Shown here: in pieces, positions 1 through 8,155 of the stretch | Numbering within the stretch: position 1 is the first letter of the stretch | How the letters are laid out: every line of letters begins with the position of its first letter | From: Vicinamibacteria bacterium | Lineage (GTDB): Bacteria; Acidobacteriota; Vicinamibacteria; Fen-336; JAGNNV01 | Length of the DNA: 10,899 nucleotides | Assembly (NCBI GenBank): GCA_016650185.1 | Contig: JAENWE010000084.1 | Span: forward strand, 1-10,899 | Direction: 5' to 3' | Notes under the pieces: generated by a model | What the model saw: the letters and a program-made list of their open reading frames with translations, nothing else | The model's database searches: none | Told to the model about the DNA's origin: nothing | Made by a program: the position numbers and the translations under genes

Positions 1-374
1 CCGCCGATCGTAACTATGCGGACCGAGTGTTGGATTCGCTGGGCGAAGGCGGCGCAGCGGTCGTCCCGGGGCTGTGGTACACGGAGGTGGTACACGTCTT
101 GCGGAGCTCCGAAATTGACGATCTGCTGGGCGAGTCCGCGCTGACCGGCTTCATTTATCGCCTCGGACAACTGCCGATCGAAATGGACACTGCGTCGCCG
201 TCCGCCGTGCAATTGGCGGTCGCGGCTGTCTCGCGCGAGTTCAAGTTGTCGGGCTACGACGCGCAATACCTTGAACTGGCCAAGCGACAAGCCTCTCCCT
301 TGGCCACATTGGACAGGGATCTGCGAAAGGCGGCGAAGAAGGCCCGAGTCCTGGTGTACCTGCTCGAAGGATAG
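1..374 (+). CDS. PIN-domain VapC-type toxin, 5' end cut by window edge
   Basis: The reading frame is already open at base 3 and runs to a TAG at 372-374. A GTG at 27 could be read as a start, but the codons before it (ADRNYADR) match the stretch that precedes this point in VapC proteins, so the gene almost certainly begins upstream of the window. Visible landmarks of the PIN nuclease fold are the acidic residue in LWYTEVVHVL, the Asp in SGYDAQYLELA and the Asp in LATLDRDLRKAA. The first catalytic Asp, near the true N terminus, is outside the window. VapC toxins of this family are about 130-140 residues and cleave RNA using Mg2+; they are held inactive by a VapB-type antitoxin normally encoded just upstream, which cannot be checked here. 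A stand-alone PIN ribonuclease is the alternative. The family call is secure; pairing with an antitoxin is inferred. Confidence 0.88.
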   Translation, partial: ADRNYADRVLDSLGEGGAAVVPGLWYTEVVHVLRSSEIDDLLGESALTGFIYRLGQLPIEMDTASPSAVQLAVAAVSREFKLSGYDAQYLELAKRQASPLATLDRDLRKAAKKARVLVYLLEG

Positions 375-388
375 GGCCTGCGAGGCCC
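374..388 (+). terminator. Perfect 6-bp hairpin on the stop codon of the PIN gene
   Basis: GGGCCT (374-379), loop GCG, AGGCCC (383-388) is a perfect inverted repeat whose first base is the last base of the TAG stop codon. A competing stem, GGCCC (384-388) with GGGCC (396-400), overlaps it. No T-tract follows, so it is at best a U-less terminator or an mRNA 3' end stabiliser. Confidence 0.3.
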
Positions 389-452
389 ATTGCCGGGGCC
401 GCGCTCAGGCTCTGAGGGGGCGACGTATCGGGCCGTCGTCCTTGGCCGGCCC

Positions 453-590
453 TCAGCCGCCAAACGTTCCGCGCAGTTGCGCATGGAGGTGTGCCATGGG
501 CCGATCCATGTGCAGGCGGCCGCGCTTCATGCCGTCCAGCACGGCGAAGCAGGATCGCAGTTCCGTCTCCTCCACAGAGACGATCGCCAA
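453..590 (-). pseudogene. Short coding-like remnant, C-terminal end of an unrecognised protein
   Basis: On the minus strand, codons from a TTG at 590-588 to a TGA at 455-453 give 45 residues that read like a normal protein end: they begin AIVSVEETELRSCF and include LDGMKRGRLHMDRPMAHLH. About three quarters of third positions are G or C, as in the intact genes here. An in-frame TGA at 596-594 lies just before it. Removing one base near 590 would join it to another open minus-strand frame that includes VLEVKMHVTFL; a second single-base change near 628 would extend it further to RYRFSHVRIRGLEG. Two frameshifts in a row suggest a degraded gene. I do not recognise the family and no ribosome binding site is visible. 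It could also be a chance open frame. Confidence 0.3.
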
Positions 591-690
591 GCGTCAGGAA
601 CGTCACGTGCATCTTCACTTCGAGCACCCCTCGAGGCCCCGGATCCTGACGTGCGAGAAGCGATAGCGGAGGAGGCCGCGTCCGGCTCGC

Positions 691-797
691 GACTGGTCGC
701 TTCTGCGCGAGGAGCTTACCGAGTTCGCCTGGAAGTCCGACGGCGAGCGGGTGTCACTCCCCGGGGCCGAGCCTCGCTCTGAGCAGGACCGGCAGAG
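691..797 (+). pseudogene. Coding-like remnant of an unrecognised protein, plus strand
   Basis: The frame beginning at 691 encodes DWSLLREELTEFAWKSDGER and continues VSLPGAEPRSEQ, with more than 80% G/C at third positions, typical of real genes in this window. The same frame has a stop at 664-666 and no start codon between that and 691. It runs on to a TGA at 847-849, inside the 3' end of the opposite-strand SnoaL-like gene, where it no longer looks coding. It may be the tail of a protein whose upstream part was lost. The neighbouring frame encodes VREAIAEEAASGSR just before it, so one frameshift could connect the two. Family unknown. Confidence 0.22.
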
Positions 798-1235
798 TCA
801 GCGAGCCAATGGCTCCGGGCGAATCGGCGGCGCTCCTTCCTTCGGCTGAGCGAAGGTGGCGGTGCACTTGAAGTAGTCGGACAGATAGGCGATACGCCCC
901 TCGGCGTCGAAGTCGATCAGTGTGACCACCTGGTTGGTGTACGGCGCGCCATCCTTCGCGAGCGTCCCCGTCGTCTCGTGGAGGTAGACGCAGCGGGAGG
1001 CAGCAACCGCGTAGATCTCCCGCACCTCCCAGTGGAAGGTCTTGTACGTGGCGAAAATCGCGCGGAGCAGGGCGAGAACTCTCCTCCCCCCGACGACCGG
1101 CTCGCGCGGCGGGACCCAGAACACGGTCGACTCCGACATCCACCGCGAGAGGCGCTTGACGTCGCGGCTCTCCATGTCCTCCATGAAGGCGAGGACACGT
1201 TCTCGACTCGGCGCACGGTTCCCAGGCACGGTCAT
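798..1235 (-). CDS. SnoaL-like / NTF2-fold family protein
   Basis: This 145-residue protein begins MTVPGNRAPSRERVLAFMED and has the layout of SnoaL-like NTF2-superfamily proteins: an N-terminal helix pair carrying RVLAFMEDMESRDVKRLSRWMSESTVFWVPP, a middle GGRRVLALLRAIFATYKTFHWEVREIYA-type segment, and late strands NQVVTLIDFDAEGRIAYLSDYF. The family builds a cone-shaped pocket used by enzymes such as polyketide cyclases and ketosteroid isomerases, and by many proteins of unknown function, so no reaction can be assigned. There is no signal peptide, so it is probably cytoplasmic. The ATG at 1235-1233 has no Shine-Dalgarno sequence. A TACGAT hexamer lies ten bases before it, so the transcript may have a very short leader. 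The gene stands alone: 177 bases separate it from the hotdog gene behind it on the same strand. A small GAGCC/GGCTC hairpin (803-815) lies just before its stop. Confidence 0.8.
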   Translation of the reverse strand: MTVPGNRAPSRERVLAFMEDMESRDVKRLSRWMSESTVFWVPPREPVVGGRRVLALLRAIFATYKTFHWEVREIYAVAASRCVYLHETTGTLAKDGAPYTNQVVTLIDFDAEGRIAYLSDYFKCTATFAQPKEGAPPIRPEPLAR

Positions 1236-1412
1236 GAGACGGGGGATCGTAGCACGCGCCCGAAGGGATCACCCCGCGAGGCCAAGCGAACGATCTGCCA
1301 CGCGCGACCACAATCGCGTGTTCGCATTCGGCGATCGTGGCAACCTCCTCGCGGCCCTCTCGACTGTCGGTCCGGCTTGCAAATTCGTCGGGCTTGACTC
1401 GGCCCCGCCGCC

Positions 1413-2024
1413 TCACACCCTGCTCTCGACGCGGCGCCAGAGCGCGCCCTGCTGGCTCTCGTAGACGACCGCGCCCTCCTGCTCGAAGCGGAAGGCGTAT
1501 TTCACGTAGAGGCCTTCGGGCATGCGCCGCACCCGCGTGCCGCGGCATTCGACGCGCAGCGGCGGACCGATGCTGGCGAGGCGTCCAAACCGGGCGTTCT
1601 GGATGTTCGTCCCAAGCCCGGTCCACCCCTCGGCGTGACGAAGGTCGAGCACGAAATATGCGTGGGCGAAACCCAACATGCCCGAAACGTGCACCATGAG
1701 CCCGGCGGCGACGTGCTGCGGGTGCTTCTCGGGATGGACCCGTTGCAGCGCGGTGAGCGGCAGGCGGTCGTGGGTCGGCATGCTCGCGACGATGAGGCTC
1801 GCCTCGCGGTCGACCAGCAGGATCTCGTCGAAAAGGATGGCCTCGGGTGCGTAGAGGCAGTCGGCCACGAAGTCCGGGTCCAGCACGTGCCCAGTGTACA
1901 GGCCCCCCTCGCACGGATCGGCGCCTCTCCTCTGTTGACGTACCCCTGGAACGGCTGACGTGAGACCCCATAAGGCCGCTGCTGCGGCAGCAAACATCCA
2001 GGACACTAGACACCGATCCCGCAC
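1413..2024 (-). CDS. Hotdog-fold (FabZ/thioesterase-like) protein of unknown function
   Basis: Counting from a GTG at 2024 the protein is 203 residues. The region from about residue 45 to the end resembles a single hotdog domain: LFDEILLVDREASLIVASMPT, then HPEKHPQHVAAGLMVHVSGM at about 97-116 (placed like the His-containing turn and central helix of FabZ-type dehydratases), then strands around NARFGRLASIGPPLRVECR and VKYAFRFEQEGAVVYESQQG. Hotdog enzymes act on acyl-ACP or acyl-CoA, but substrate and catalysis here are unknown. The start is uncertain. An ATG at 1997-1995 (residue 10) is a better codon and leaves an N terminus rich in alanine, MFAAAAAALWGLTSAVPG, which could mimic a signal peptide. 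The GTG at residue 47 would leave just the hotdog core, which suits a cytoplasmic enzyme best. No clear Shine-Dalgarno supports any of them. Its upstream end is 83 bases from the TPR gene stop, on the same strand. Confidence 0.72.
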   Translation of the reverse strand: MRDRCLVSWMFAAAAAALWGLTSAVPGVRQQRRGADPCEGGLYTGHVLDPDFVADCLYAPEAILFDEILLVDREASLIVASMPTHDRLPLTALQRVHPEKHPQHVAAGLMVHVSGMLGFAHAYFVLDLRHAEGWTGLGTNIQNARFGRLASIGPPLRVECRGTRVRRMPEGLYVKYAFRFEQEGAVVYESQQGALWRRVESRV

Positions 2025-2107
2025 CCAGTCGGGGCGGCGGCATCCTGGTTCAACCTCGCCGACCAGGTGATCCTGAGACTCGTCTCGCGCGCGGTGAGCC
2101 TTGCTCT

Positions 2108-3766
2108 CTACACCCCGGGCAGGCAGAGGCAGGCCGACCGGATCCTGATGTCGGCTTTCTTCCAGACCCGTTCGAATTCCCTTTCGATATCTGCGGCCTC
2201 GGCGTTCTTCTTCTGGAGTCGCAACGCCCGTCCCAGGCCGTACAGGCCCCAGCCATTTCCGGGAAGCCTCTCGAGGTCAGCGCGGAAAATCGCTTCGGCC
2301 TCCGGGAAACGTCCGGCCTGCAGGAGGGCCGCGCCAAGCGAGTGTCGGGTGGGTTGAATCCAGTCGGGCGGCTCGTCGTAGCGAACCTTGTCTTCCCGAA
2401 CCACCGCTTCGCGCAACGCCGCGAGTCCGTCCTCGACCTTGCCGGACCGGAAGAGAATCTCGCCCTTCATCAGCCATTCGGCCACGTCAAGAAGGTCGGA
2501 CCCGGTGTTGTTTCCGAAGGCGGCCTCCTTGGGCACCCGGGCCCGCGCTTCCGCGAACGCGGACTGTTCCTTGACCGCGTTGGGCAGATCCTCCTTCGCG
2601 GTGTGCGAGACGGCGCGGGCGTAGTGCTGCATGGCCCGGGAGATGGGAGTGAAGTCAGGAAAGAGCGGCCGGGCCAGGATGTCGTCCCAGCGGCCAAAGC
2701 GCATGAGGACCTCAAGGGGTGCTGCCATCAGGCCGTCCGCCCAGGGATTCTCCTTGAAGAATTCAAGCGGGATGTCGGCCACCATTTCTTCAATGGTCTT
2801 GAGGGCAAGAGCGCTCTGCCCGGTCATCATGGCCGCGTACGTGAGCATGTGGTAGTTGTGCGACATGTACAGGCGATAGAACCCCTGCTCGGGGGCTTTG
2901 GCCGCGTAGCGGCGGTCCGCCTCGATGGCTTTTTCGTTCGCGACGATGCCTTCCTGCCAGCGTCCGCGCCGAATATCGATGTGCGATGGCATGTGGACCA
3001 GGTGCCCGAGGCCTGGCTGCAGGTCGCGAAGCGCATCGGCGGCCCGGTCGGCCTTTTCCGGATGCGGGGAAGCCTCGACCGCGTGAATCATCAGGTGGTT
3101 GCCGAAGGGGTGCTTGGGATCAACGGCCAGAACCGAGTCGAGTGCGGTCAGGAGCTCTTCGGTGCCCGGCTGGGGCTTGCCGTCGGGCAGCCACAAATCC
3201 CAGGGACGCAGGTTGGCGAGCGACTCCGCGAACAGAGCGCCCACGTCGGCGTCCTTCGGATTCGCCATCCAGACTTTGCGCATTGCCACCGCATACGCCT
3301 GATTGAGCTCGGCGCGATCGGCGGGCTGCGGATCGGCATAACGGGTCGAAAGCGCCGCGACCAGATCCTTCTCGATGGGCGTTCCGTTCGCGGCCAGCGC
3401 CTGCGCTTTCGCGACTGCCTCCCAGGCTGCCTTCTCATGCTCCGGAGGCACGGCCATGTTGTTGATGTGGGGCCCCTTGGCAAGGGCCAGGCCCCAAAAC
3501 GCCATGGCGCACGTCGGGTCGATTTCCGCAGCGCGCTGGAACGCCCGGATCGCCTCATCGTGGTTGAAGGCGTAGAGGAACGCGAGGCCTTGATTGAAGT
3601 ACGCCTGGGCTTCGGGCGATGTGGTGGTGACCCTGCGAGAGAGGCCCCCAAGGCCTTCGTAGTGAGGGACGGCCTGCGCCGGTGTCGCCGCTTGAGCTGC
3701 GGCTCCGAACGGGCTCTGTAACGATGCGACGGCGGAGAGAAACGCGATCAGGTGGGTGCGACTCAT
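2108..3766 (-). CDS. Secreted tetratricopeptide-repeat protein with conserved His motif
   Basis: This 552-residue protein starts with a Sec-type leader (LIAFLSAVASL core, probable cleavage after about residue 25, in GAAAQAA). The mature part is alpha-helical solenoid. TPR-like units are clearest at 50-85 (AYFNQGLAFLYAFNHDEAIR), at about 430-460 (KGEILFRSGKVEDGLAALRE) and at 470-505 (LGAALLQAGRFPEAEAIF). Between them is the hallmark of a TPR family common in environmental bacteria: FGNHLMIHAVEAS at 221-233, then GHLVHMPSHI at 254-263, then MSHNYHM at 301-307, giving eight histidines (224, 228, 235, 255, 258, 262, 303, 306) in 83 residues. TPRs usually bind proteins or peptides; the family's function is not known to me and metal or haem binding is only a guess. 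The ATG at 3766 follows a GAGAGG at six bases, which supports this start. It lies 114 bases downstream of the M20 hydrolase gene on the same strand, so co-transcription is possible but unproven. The C terminus, ACLCLPGV, carries two nearby cysteines. Confidence 0.88.
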   Translation of the reverse strand: MSRTHLIAFLSAVASLQSPFGAAAQAATPAQAVPHYEGLGGLSRRVTTTSPEAQAYFNQGLAFLYAFNHDEAIRAFQRAAEIDPTCAMAFWGLALAKGPHINNMAVPPEHEKAAWEAVAKAQALAANGTPIEKDLVAALSTRYADPQPADRAELNQAYAVAMRKVWMANPKDADVGALFAESLANLRPWDLWLPDGKPQPGTEELLTALDSVLAVDPKHPFGNHLMIHAVEASPHPEKADRAADALRDLQPGLGHLVHMPSHIDIRRGRWQEGIVANEKAIEADRRYAAKAPEQGFYRLYMSHNYHMLTYAAMMTGQSALALKTIEEMVADIPLEFFKENPWADGLMAAPLEVLMRFGRWDDILARPLFPDFTPISRAMQHYARAVSHTAKEDLPNAVKEQSAFAEARARVPKEAAFGNNTGSDLLDVAEWLMKGEILFRSGKVEDGLAALREAVVREDKVRYDEPPDWIQPTRHSLGAALLQAGRFPEAEAIFRADLERLPGNGWGLYGLGRALRLQKKNAEAADIEREFERVWKKADIRIRSACLCLPGV

Positions 3767-3880
3767 GGTGAACCTCTCGGGAATGTGGAAACGACGAGCG
3801 CGAAGACGATGGGGATACTACCGAACGTCAGGAACCTTCGTGAGGGCGGCTCGCCTTGGCTCCCACTCGCAGTCGTTCTT

Positions 3881-5215
3881 TCAGCCGAGTGAGTCCCTGG
3901 TATCCAGTTCGAGGATGGTCGACATCAGGACATCCGCGCCCTGCGCGATCTCGTTCCAGCGGGAAAGCTCGCGCGGAGAGTGCGAGATGCCGTCGACGCT
4001 GGGGACGAAGATCATGCCCATGGGACCGAGGGTCGCAATCGCCTGAGCGTCGTGGCCTGCTCCGCTCGGAAGACGCATGGCCTTGAGCTCGAGGCCGGCC
4101 GCCGCTTTCTCGATGGCGGCTTGAATCGTGGGAGTGGCCCGAGCGCCCTCGTGCCGGCTAGTGAAGACCACGTCGATGTCGGTGTTCGTCGCCGTGGCGA
4201 TTTCAGCGCAGCGTTCCTTAAACGCCACCCCGAGTCGCGCCACCTTCGCGCCGTCGAGGTCTCGAAATTCCACGGTCAGTTCGACGTCGCCGGGAACGAC
4301 GTTGGGGGCGTTGGGCTTGATCGACATCTGGCCGACCGTGCCGACTTGCGCCCCGGACTCGCCTTTCGCGATCGAATTGACCGCGAGCACGATCTGAGAG
4401 GCCGCGACCAGGGCGTCCCGTCGCTCCGCCATGGGCGTGGTGCCGGCGTGATTCGCAAAGCCTCGAACGTGGACGTCGTAGTCGTCGATGGTCACGATCC
4501 CCTCGACCACTCCGATCGGAATCCGGGCGCGATCGAGTTTGCCGCCCTGTTCGATGTGAAGTTCGAGATAGGCGTGGAAGGAGCCCGGAGCGCGCCGCGC
4601 CTCCGCGATTCGGGACGCGTCACCGCCGATTCTCTTGATCGCCTCCCGTTTGGACACGCCTCCTTGGACGCGGTCGAACTCATCGCTTTCGATCAGACCG
4701 GCGGCCATCCGGCTGCCGTGGAGTCCGCTTCCGTAGTTCGACTCCTCGGCCGCCCAAACCACGTATTCGAGCGGATGGCGTGTCTTGACTCCTTTTTCCA
4801 TCAGCGTCGCCATGACTTCGATCGAGGACATGGAGCCCACGTCGCCGTCGAAGTTGCCGCCGCCGCGCACCGAGTCAATGTGCGACCCGAAGAGAATCGG
4901 CTTCTTGCCTGGGATCGTGCCCGGTCGAAGGGCGGAGATGTTGCCGGCCGCGTCGATCTTCGGCTCGAGCCCGATCGAGTGAATCTCGCTTTGGAGCCAG
5001 GTTCGTCCCTGGATGTCGGCGTCGGAGAAGCCCACGCGACTCACACCGTCCGCAAACGTTCCTCCCGCCGGGCGTCCGAAGACGCTCAGATCTTCGAGTC
5101 TCTTGCGGAGGCGAGTCGCGTTGACCCGAGGCGGCAACGGCGGCTGAGCGATCGACGGCAAAGCGGGCGAGAGGGCAAGAAGGGTAAGGCCTTGGGAAAA
5201 TTCGCGGCGGTTCAT
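3881..5215 (-). CDS. Tat-exported M20-family amidohydrolase (allantoate / N-carbamoyl-L-amino-acid hydrolase type)
   Basis: The protein is 444 residues, normal for the family plus a leader. MNRREFSQGLTLLALSPALP carries a twin-arginine motif followed by a weakly hydrophobic stretch, suggesting export of the folded metalloenzyme. The M20 di-metal site can be read by comparison with AllC-type enzymes: His112 (GSHIDS), Asp123 (NFDG), Glu157-Glu158 (WAAEES, the first likely the catalytic base), His220 (LELHIEQG) and His412 (GISHSPRE). NHAGTTPM at 255-262 belongs to the lid/dimerisation domain and its His helps bind the substrate carboxylate. Family members hydrolyse N-carbamoyl or ureido bonds of amino-acid derivatives, and some are dipeptidases or acylases, so the exact substrate is open. 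The loop after Asp123 reads GDVGSMSS rather than the usual G(A/P)LG-type sequence. No Shine-Dalgarno precedes the ATG; TACAAT lies six bases upstream. The gene is divergent from the M28 peptidase across 207 bases. Confidence 0.88.
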   Translation of the reverse strand: MNRREFSQGLTLLALSPALPSIAQPPLPPRVNATRLRKRLEDLSVFGRPAGGTFADGVSRVGFSDADIQGRTWLQSEIHSIGLEPKIDAAGNISALRPGTIPGKKPILFGSHIDSVRGGGNFDGDVGSMSSIEVMATLMEKGVKTRHPLEYVVWAAEESNYGSGLHGSRMAAGLIESDEFDRVQGGVSKREAIKRIGGDASRIAEARRAPGSFHAYLELHIEQGGKLDRARIPIGVVEGIVTIDDYDVHVRGFANHAGTTPMAERRDALVAASQIVLAVNSIAKGESGAQVGTVGQMSIKPNAPNVVPGDVELTVEFRDLDGAKVARLGVAFKERCAEIATATNTDIDVVFTSRHEGARATPTIQAAIEKAAAGLELKAMRLPSGAGHDAQAIATLGPMGMIFVPSVDGISHSPRELSRWNEIAQGADVLMSTILELDTRDSLG

Positions 5216-5221
5216 CCCATG

Positions 5222-5227
5222 ATTGTA
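5222..5227 (-). promoter_or_regulatory. -10-like TACAAT six bases before the M20 hydrolase start
   Basis: On the minus strand TACAAT is followed by CATGGG and then the ATG at 5215. Transcription normally begins about seven bases after a -10 hexamer, which would place the first base of the mRNA on the start codon. No Shine-Dalgarno and no good -35 box are seen. This fits a leaderless, -10-only promoter, but a chance match remains possible. Confidence 0.35.
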
Positions 5228-5330
5228 TTGCGGCGGCGCGCCGTTCGTGCCGAGGGTCCCGGGCTCGATTCGGCGGGACAGGCCCTTTGTTCGTGCGGTC
5301 CGCCCTCCGCTTTGTTGGTTCCAACTCCCA

Positions 5331-5360
5331 TTGAACCCCTACCGAGGTGGGCGATCTAAC
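5331..5360 (+). promoter_or_regulatory. Candidate sigma70-type promoter for the M28 peptidase
   Basis: TTGAAC at 5331-5336 and TCTAAC at 5355-5360 are separated by 18 bases, and each matches four of six consensus positions. Transcription would start near 5367, giving an untranslated leader of about 55 bases that includes the ribosome binding site at 5409. Confidence 0.35.
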
Positions 5361-5408
5361 ATGCCGTCTTCCCCCTGGTCGCGACCACACCGCCGAACCG
5401 CTGGGATT

Positions 5409-5413
5409 GGAGG
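5409..5413 (+). promoter_or_regulatory. Ribosome binding site GGAGG that fixes the M28 start
   Basis: GGAGG ends nine bases before the ATG at 5423. An in-frame TTG at 5417 is only three bases away from it, too close, so the ATG is the better start. Confidence 0.75.
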
Positions 5414-5422
5414 CTTTTGACT

Positions 5423-7681
<2,259 letters not shown>

Positions 7682-7694
7682 GCCGTGGACGTAA

Positions 7695-7720
7695 CGCGGC
7701 GAGGATCCGATCTCGCCGCG
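7695..7720 (+). terminator. Second 9-bp hairpin after the M28 gene
   Basis: CGCGGCGAG (7695-7703) pairs perfectly with CTCGCCGCG (7712-7720) around an eight-base loop. The 3' arm sequence CGCCGCGAG (7714-7722) is repeated directly at 7731-7739, so alternative pairings exist. No T-tract follows. A U-less intrinsic terminator is the most likely role. Confidence 0.4.
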
Positions 7721-7998
7721 AGATAGGATGCGCCGCGAGGCAAACCCTGACCGCGACAGGCGGTCGGATCCAAGCCACTGGCGGCGCCGGGCGCGCGGAC
7801 GGCTGGACACTGGTTCAAGGGGAACACTCACACCCGACTCCATCCGTGACTGTTGGAGGAAGCCCACCACCGTCATCGCGAAGGACGCGTCGTTCCGCGT
7901 GGCCTGAAGCGATCTCGCCGTCCTGCCGAGACTGCTTCGTCCTATGCATTCCGTCGTGGTCCTCGCAGTGACGGGAGAGGGCCTGAAATCAGCCGTTT
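7721..7998. other. Intergenic stretch with no recognisable gene
   Basis: Apart from the CGCCGCGAG direct repeat at 7731-7739, I see no feature. Open frames on both strands are short, rich in Arg, Pro and Ser, and match no family I know. No tRNA fold or insertion-sequence end was found. Part of it may be the eroded upstream portion of the PHP gene whose remnant follows. Confidence 0.4.
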
Positions 7999-8148
7999 TC
8001 GAACGGGCTTCTCGACAGCGACGGCGACAGCACTCCGGACAATGTGGTCCGCTGGTACCGCGAGCACGGCTGCCAGTTTCTCGTCGTCGCCGACCACAAC
8101 TTCCTCACCAGCGTTGACACCCTGAACGCGCTCCACGGAGCGGAACGT
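7999..8148 (+). pseudogene. Remnant of a PHP-domain metal-dependent phosphoesterase
   Basis: The plus-strand frame encodes LDSDGDSTPDNVVRWYREHG, then CQFLVVADHNFLTS and VDTLNALHGAE. This is the characteristic block after the first histidines in PHP-domain proteins, in which SDG(D)STP, a WY-x-x-H/R-G helix, (T/A)DHN and LNAL follow one another. The expected His-x-His metal motif just before SDGD is absent: the frame reads SNGLL there, with a TGA further upstream at 7984-7986. Downstream of HGAE the similarity stops, and the 3' end of the opposite-strand permease gene begins at 8156. About 50 residues of an enzyme normally around 300 or more remain, without start codon or catalytic site, so it is a dead fragment. 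Its right edge probably marks a deletion or rearrangement junction. Confidence 0.72.
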
Positions 8149-8155
8149 TCGTCGA

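Larger units (their letters stand above)
375..797. other. 423-base stretch without an intact gene
   Basis: Three open frames of about 130 codons cross this stretch, but their compositions (rich in Arg, Pro, Ser and Ala, with no recognisable motif) look like by-products of high GC. Two shorter segments, listed separately, do have coding-like third positions: a 45-codon minus-strand frame at 453-590 and a plus-strand frame around 691-797. No tRNA, CRISPR array or insertion-sequence ends were seen. The stretch is best read as decayed genes between the toxin gene and the SnoaL-like gene. Confidence 0.5.

Noticed and set aside
754..2043. 429-codon minus-strand frame spanning the SnoaL-like and hotdog genes in another register
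   Set aside because: It is rich in Arg, Pro, Gly and Ala and overlaps two better-supported genes on the same strand.
2044..2067. Inverted repeat CCTGGT...ACCAGG between the TPR and hotdog genes
   Set aside because: Only six base pairs with a twelve-base loop and no T-tract; too weak to call a terminator or operator.
2342..3721. Open plus-strand frame of 459 codons opposite the TPR gene
   Set aside because: It lies wholly antisense to a gene with signal peptide, ribosome binding site and conserved motifs, and its sequence shows no domain. Long antisense frames are expected in GC-rich genomes.
5234..5241. GGCGCGCC palindrome in the divergent M20/M28 intergenic region
   Set aside because: An eight-base GC palindrome is expected by chance in such GC-rich sequence and lacks flanking symmetry.
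3980..5359. Open plus-strand frame of 459 codons opposite the M20 hydrolase
   Set aside because: It is antisense to a gene with complete metal ligands and has no recognisable domain of its own.
7853..8125. 90-codon plus-strand frame overlapping the PHP remnant
   Set aside because: It reads the PHP relic in the wrong register and has low-complexity Ser/Thr/Arg content.
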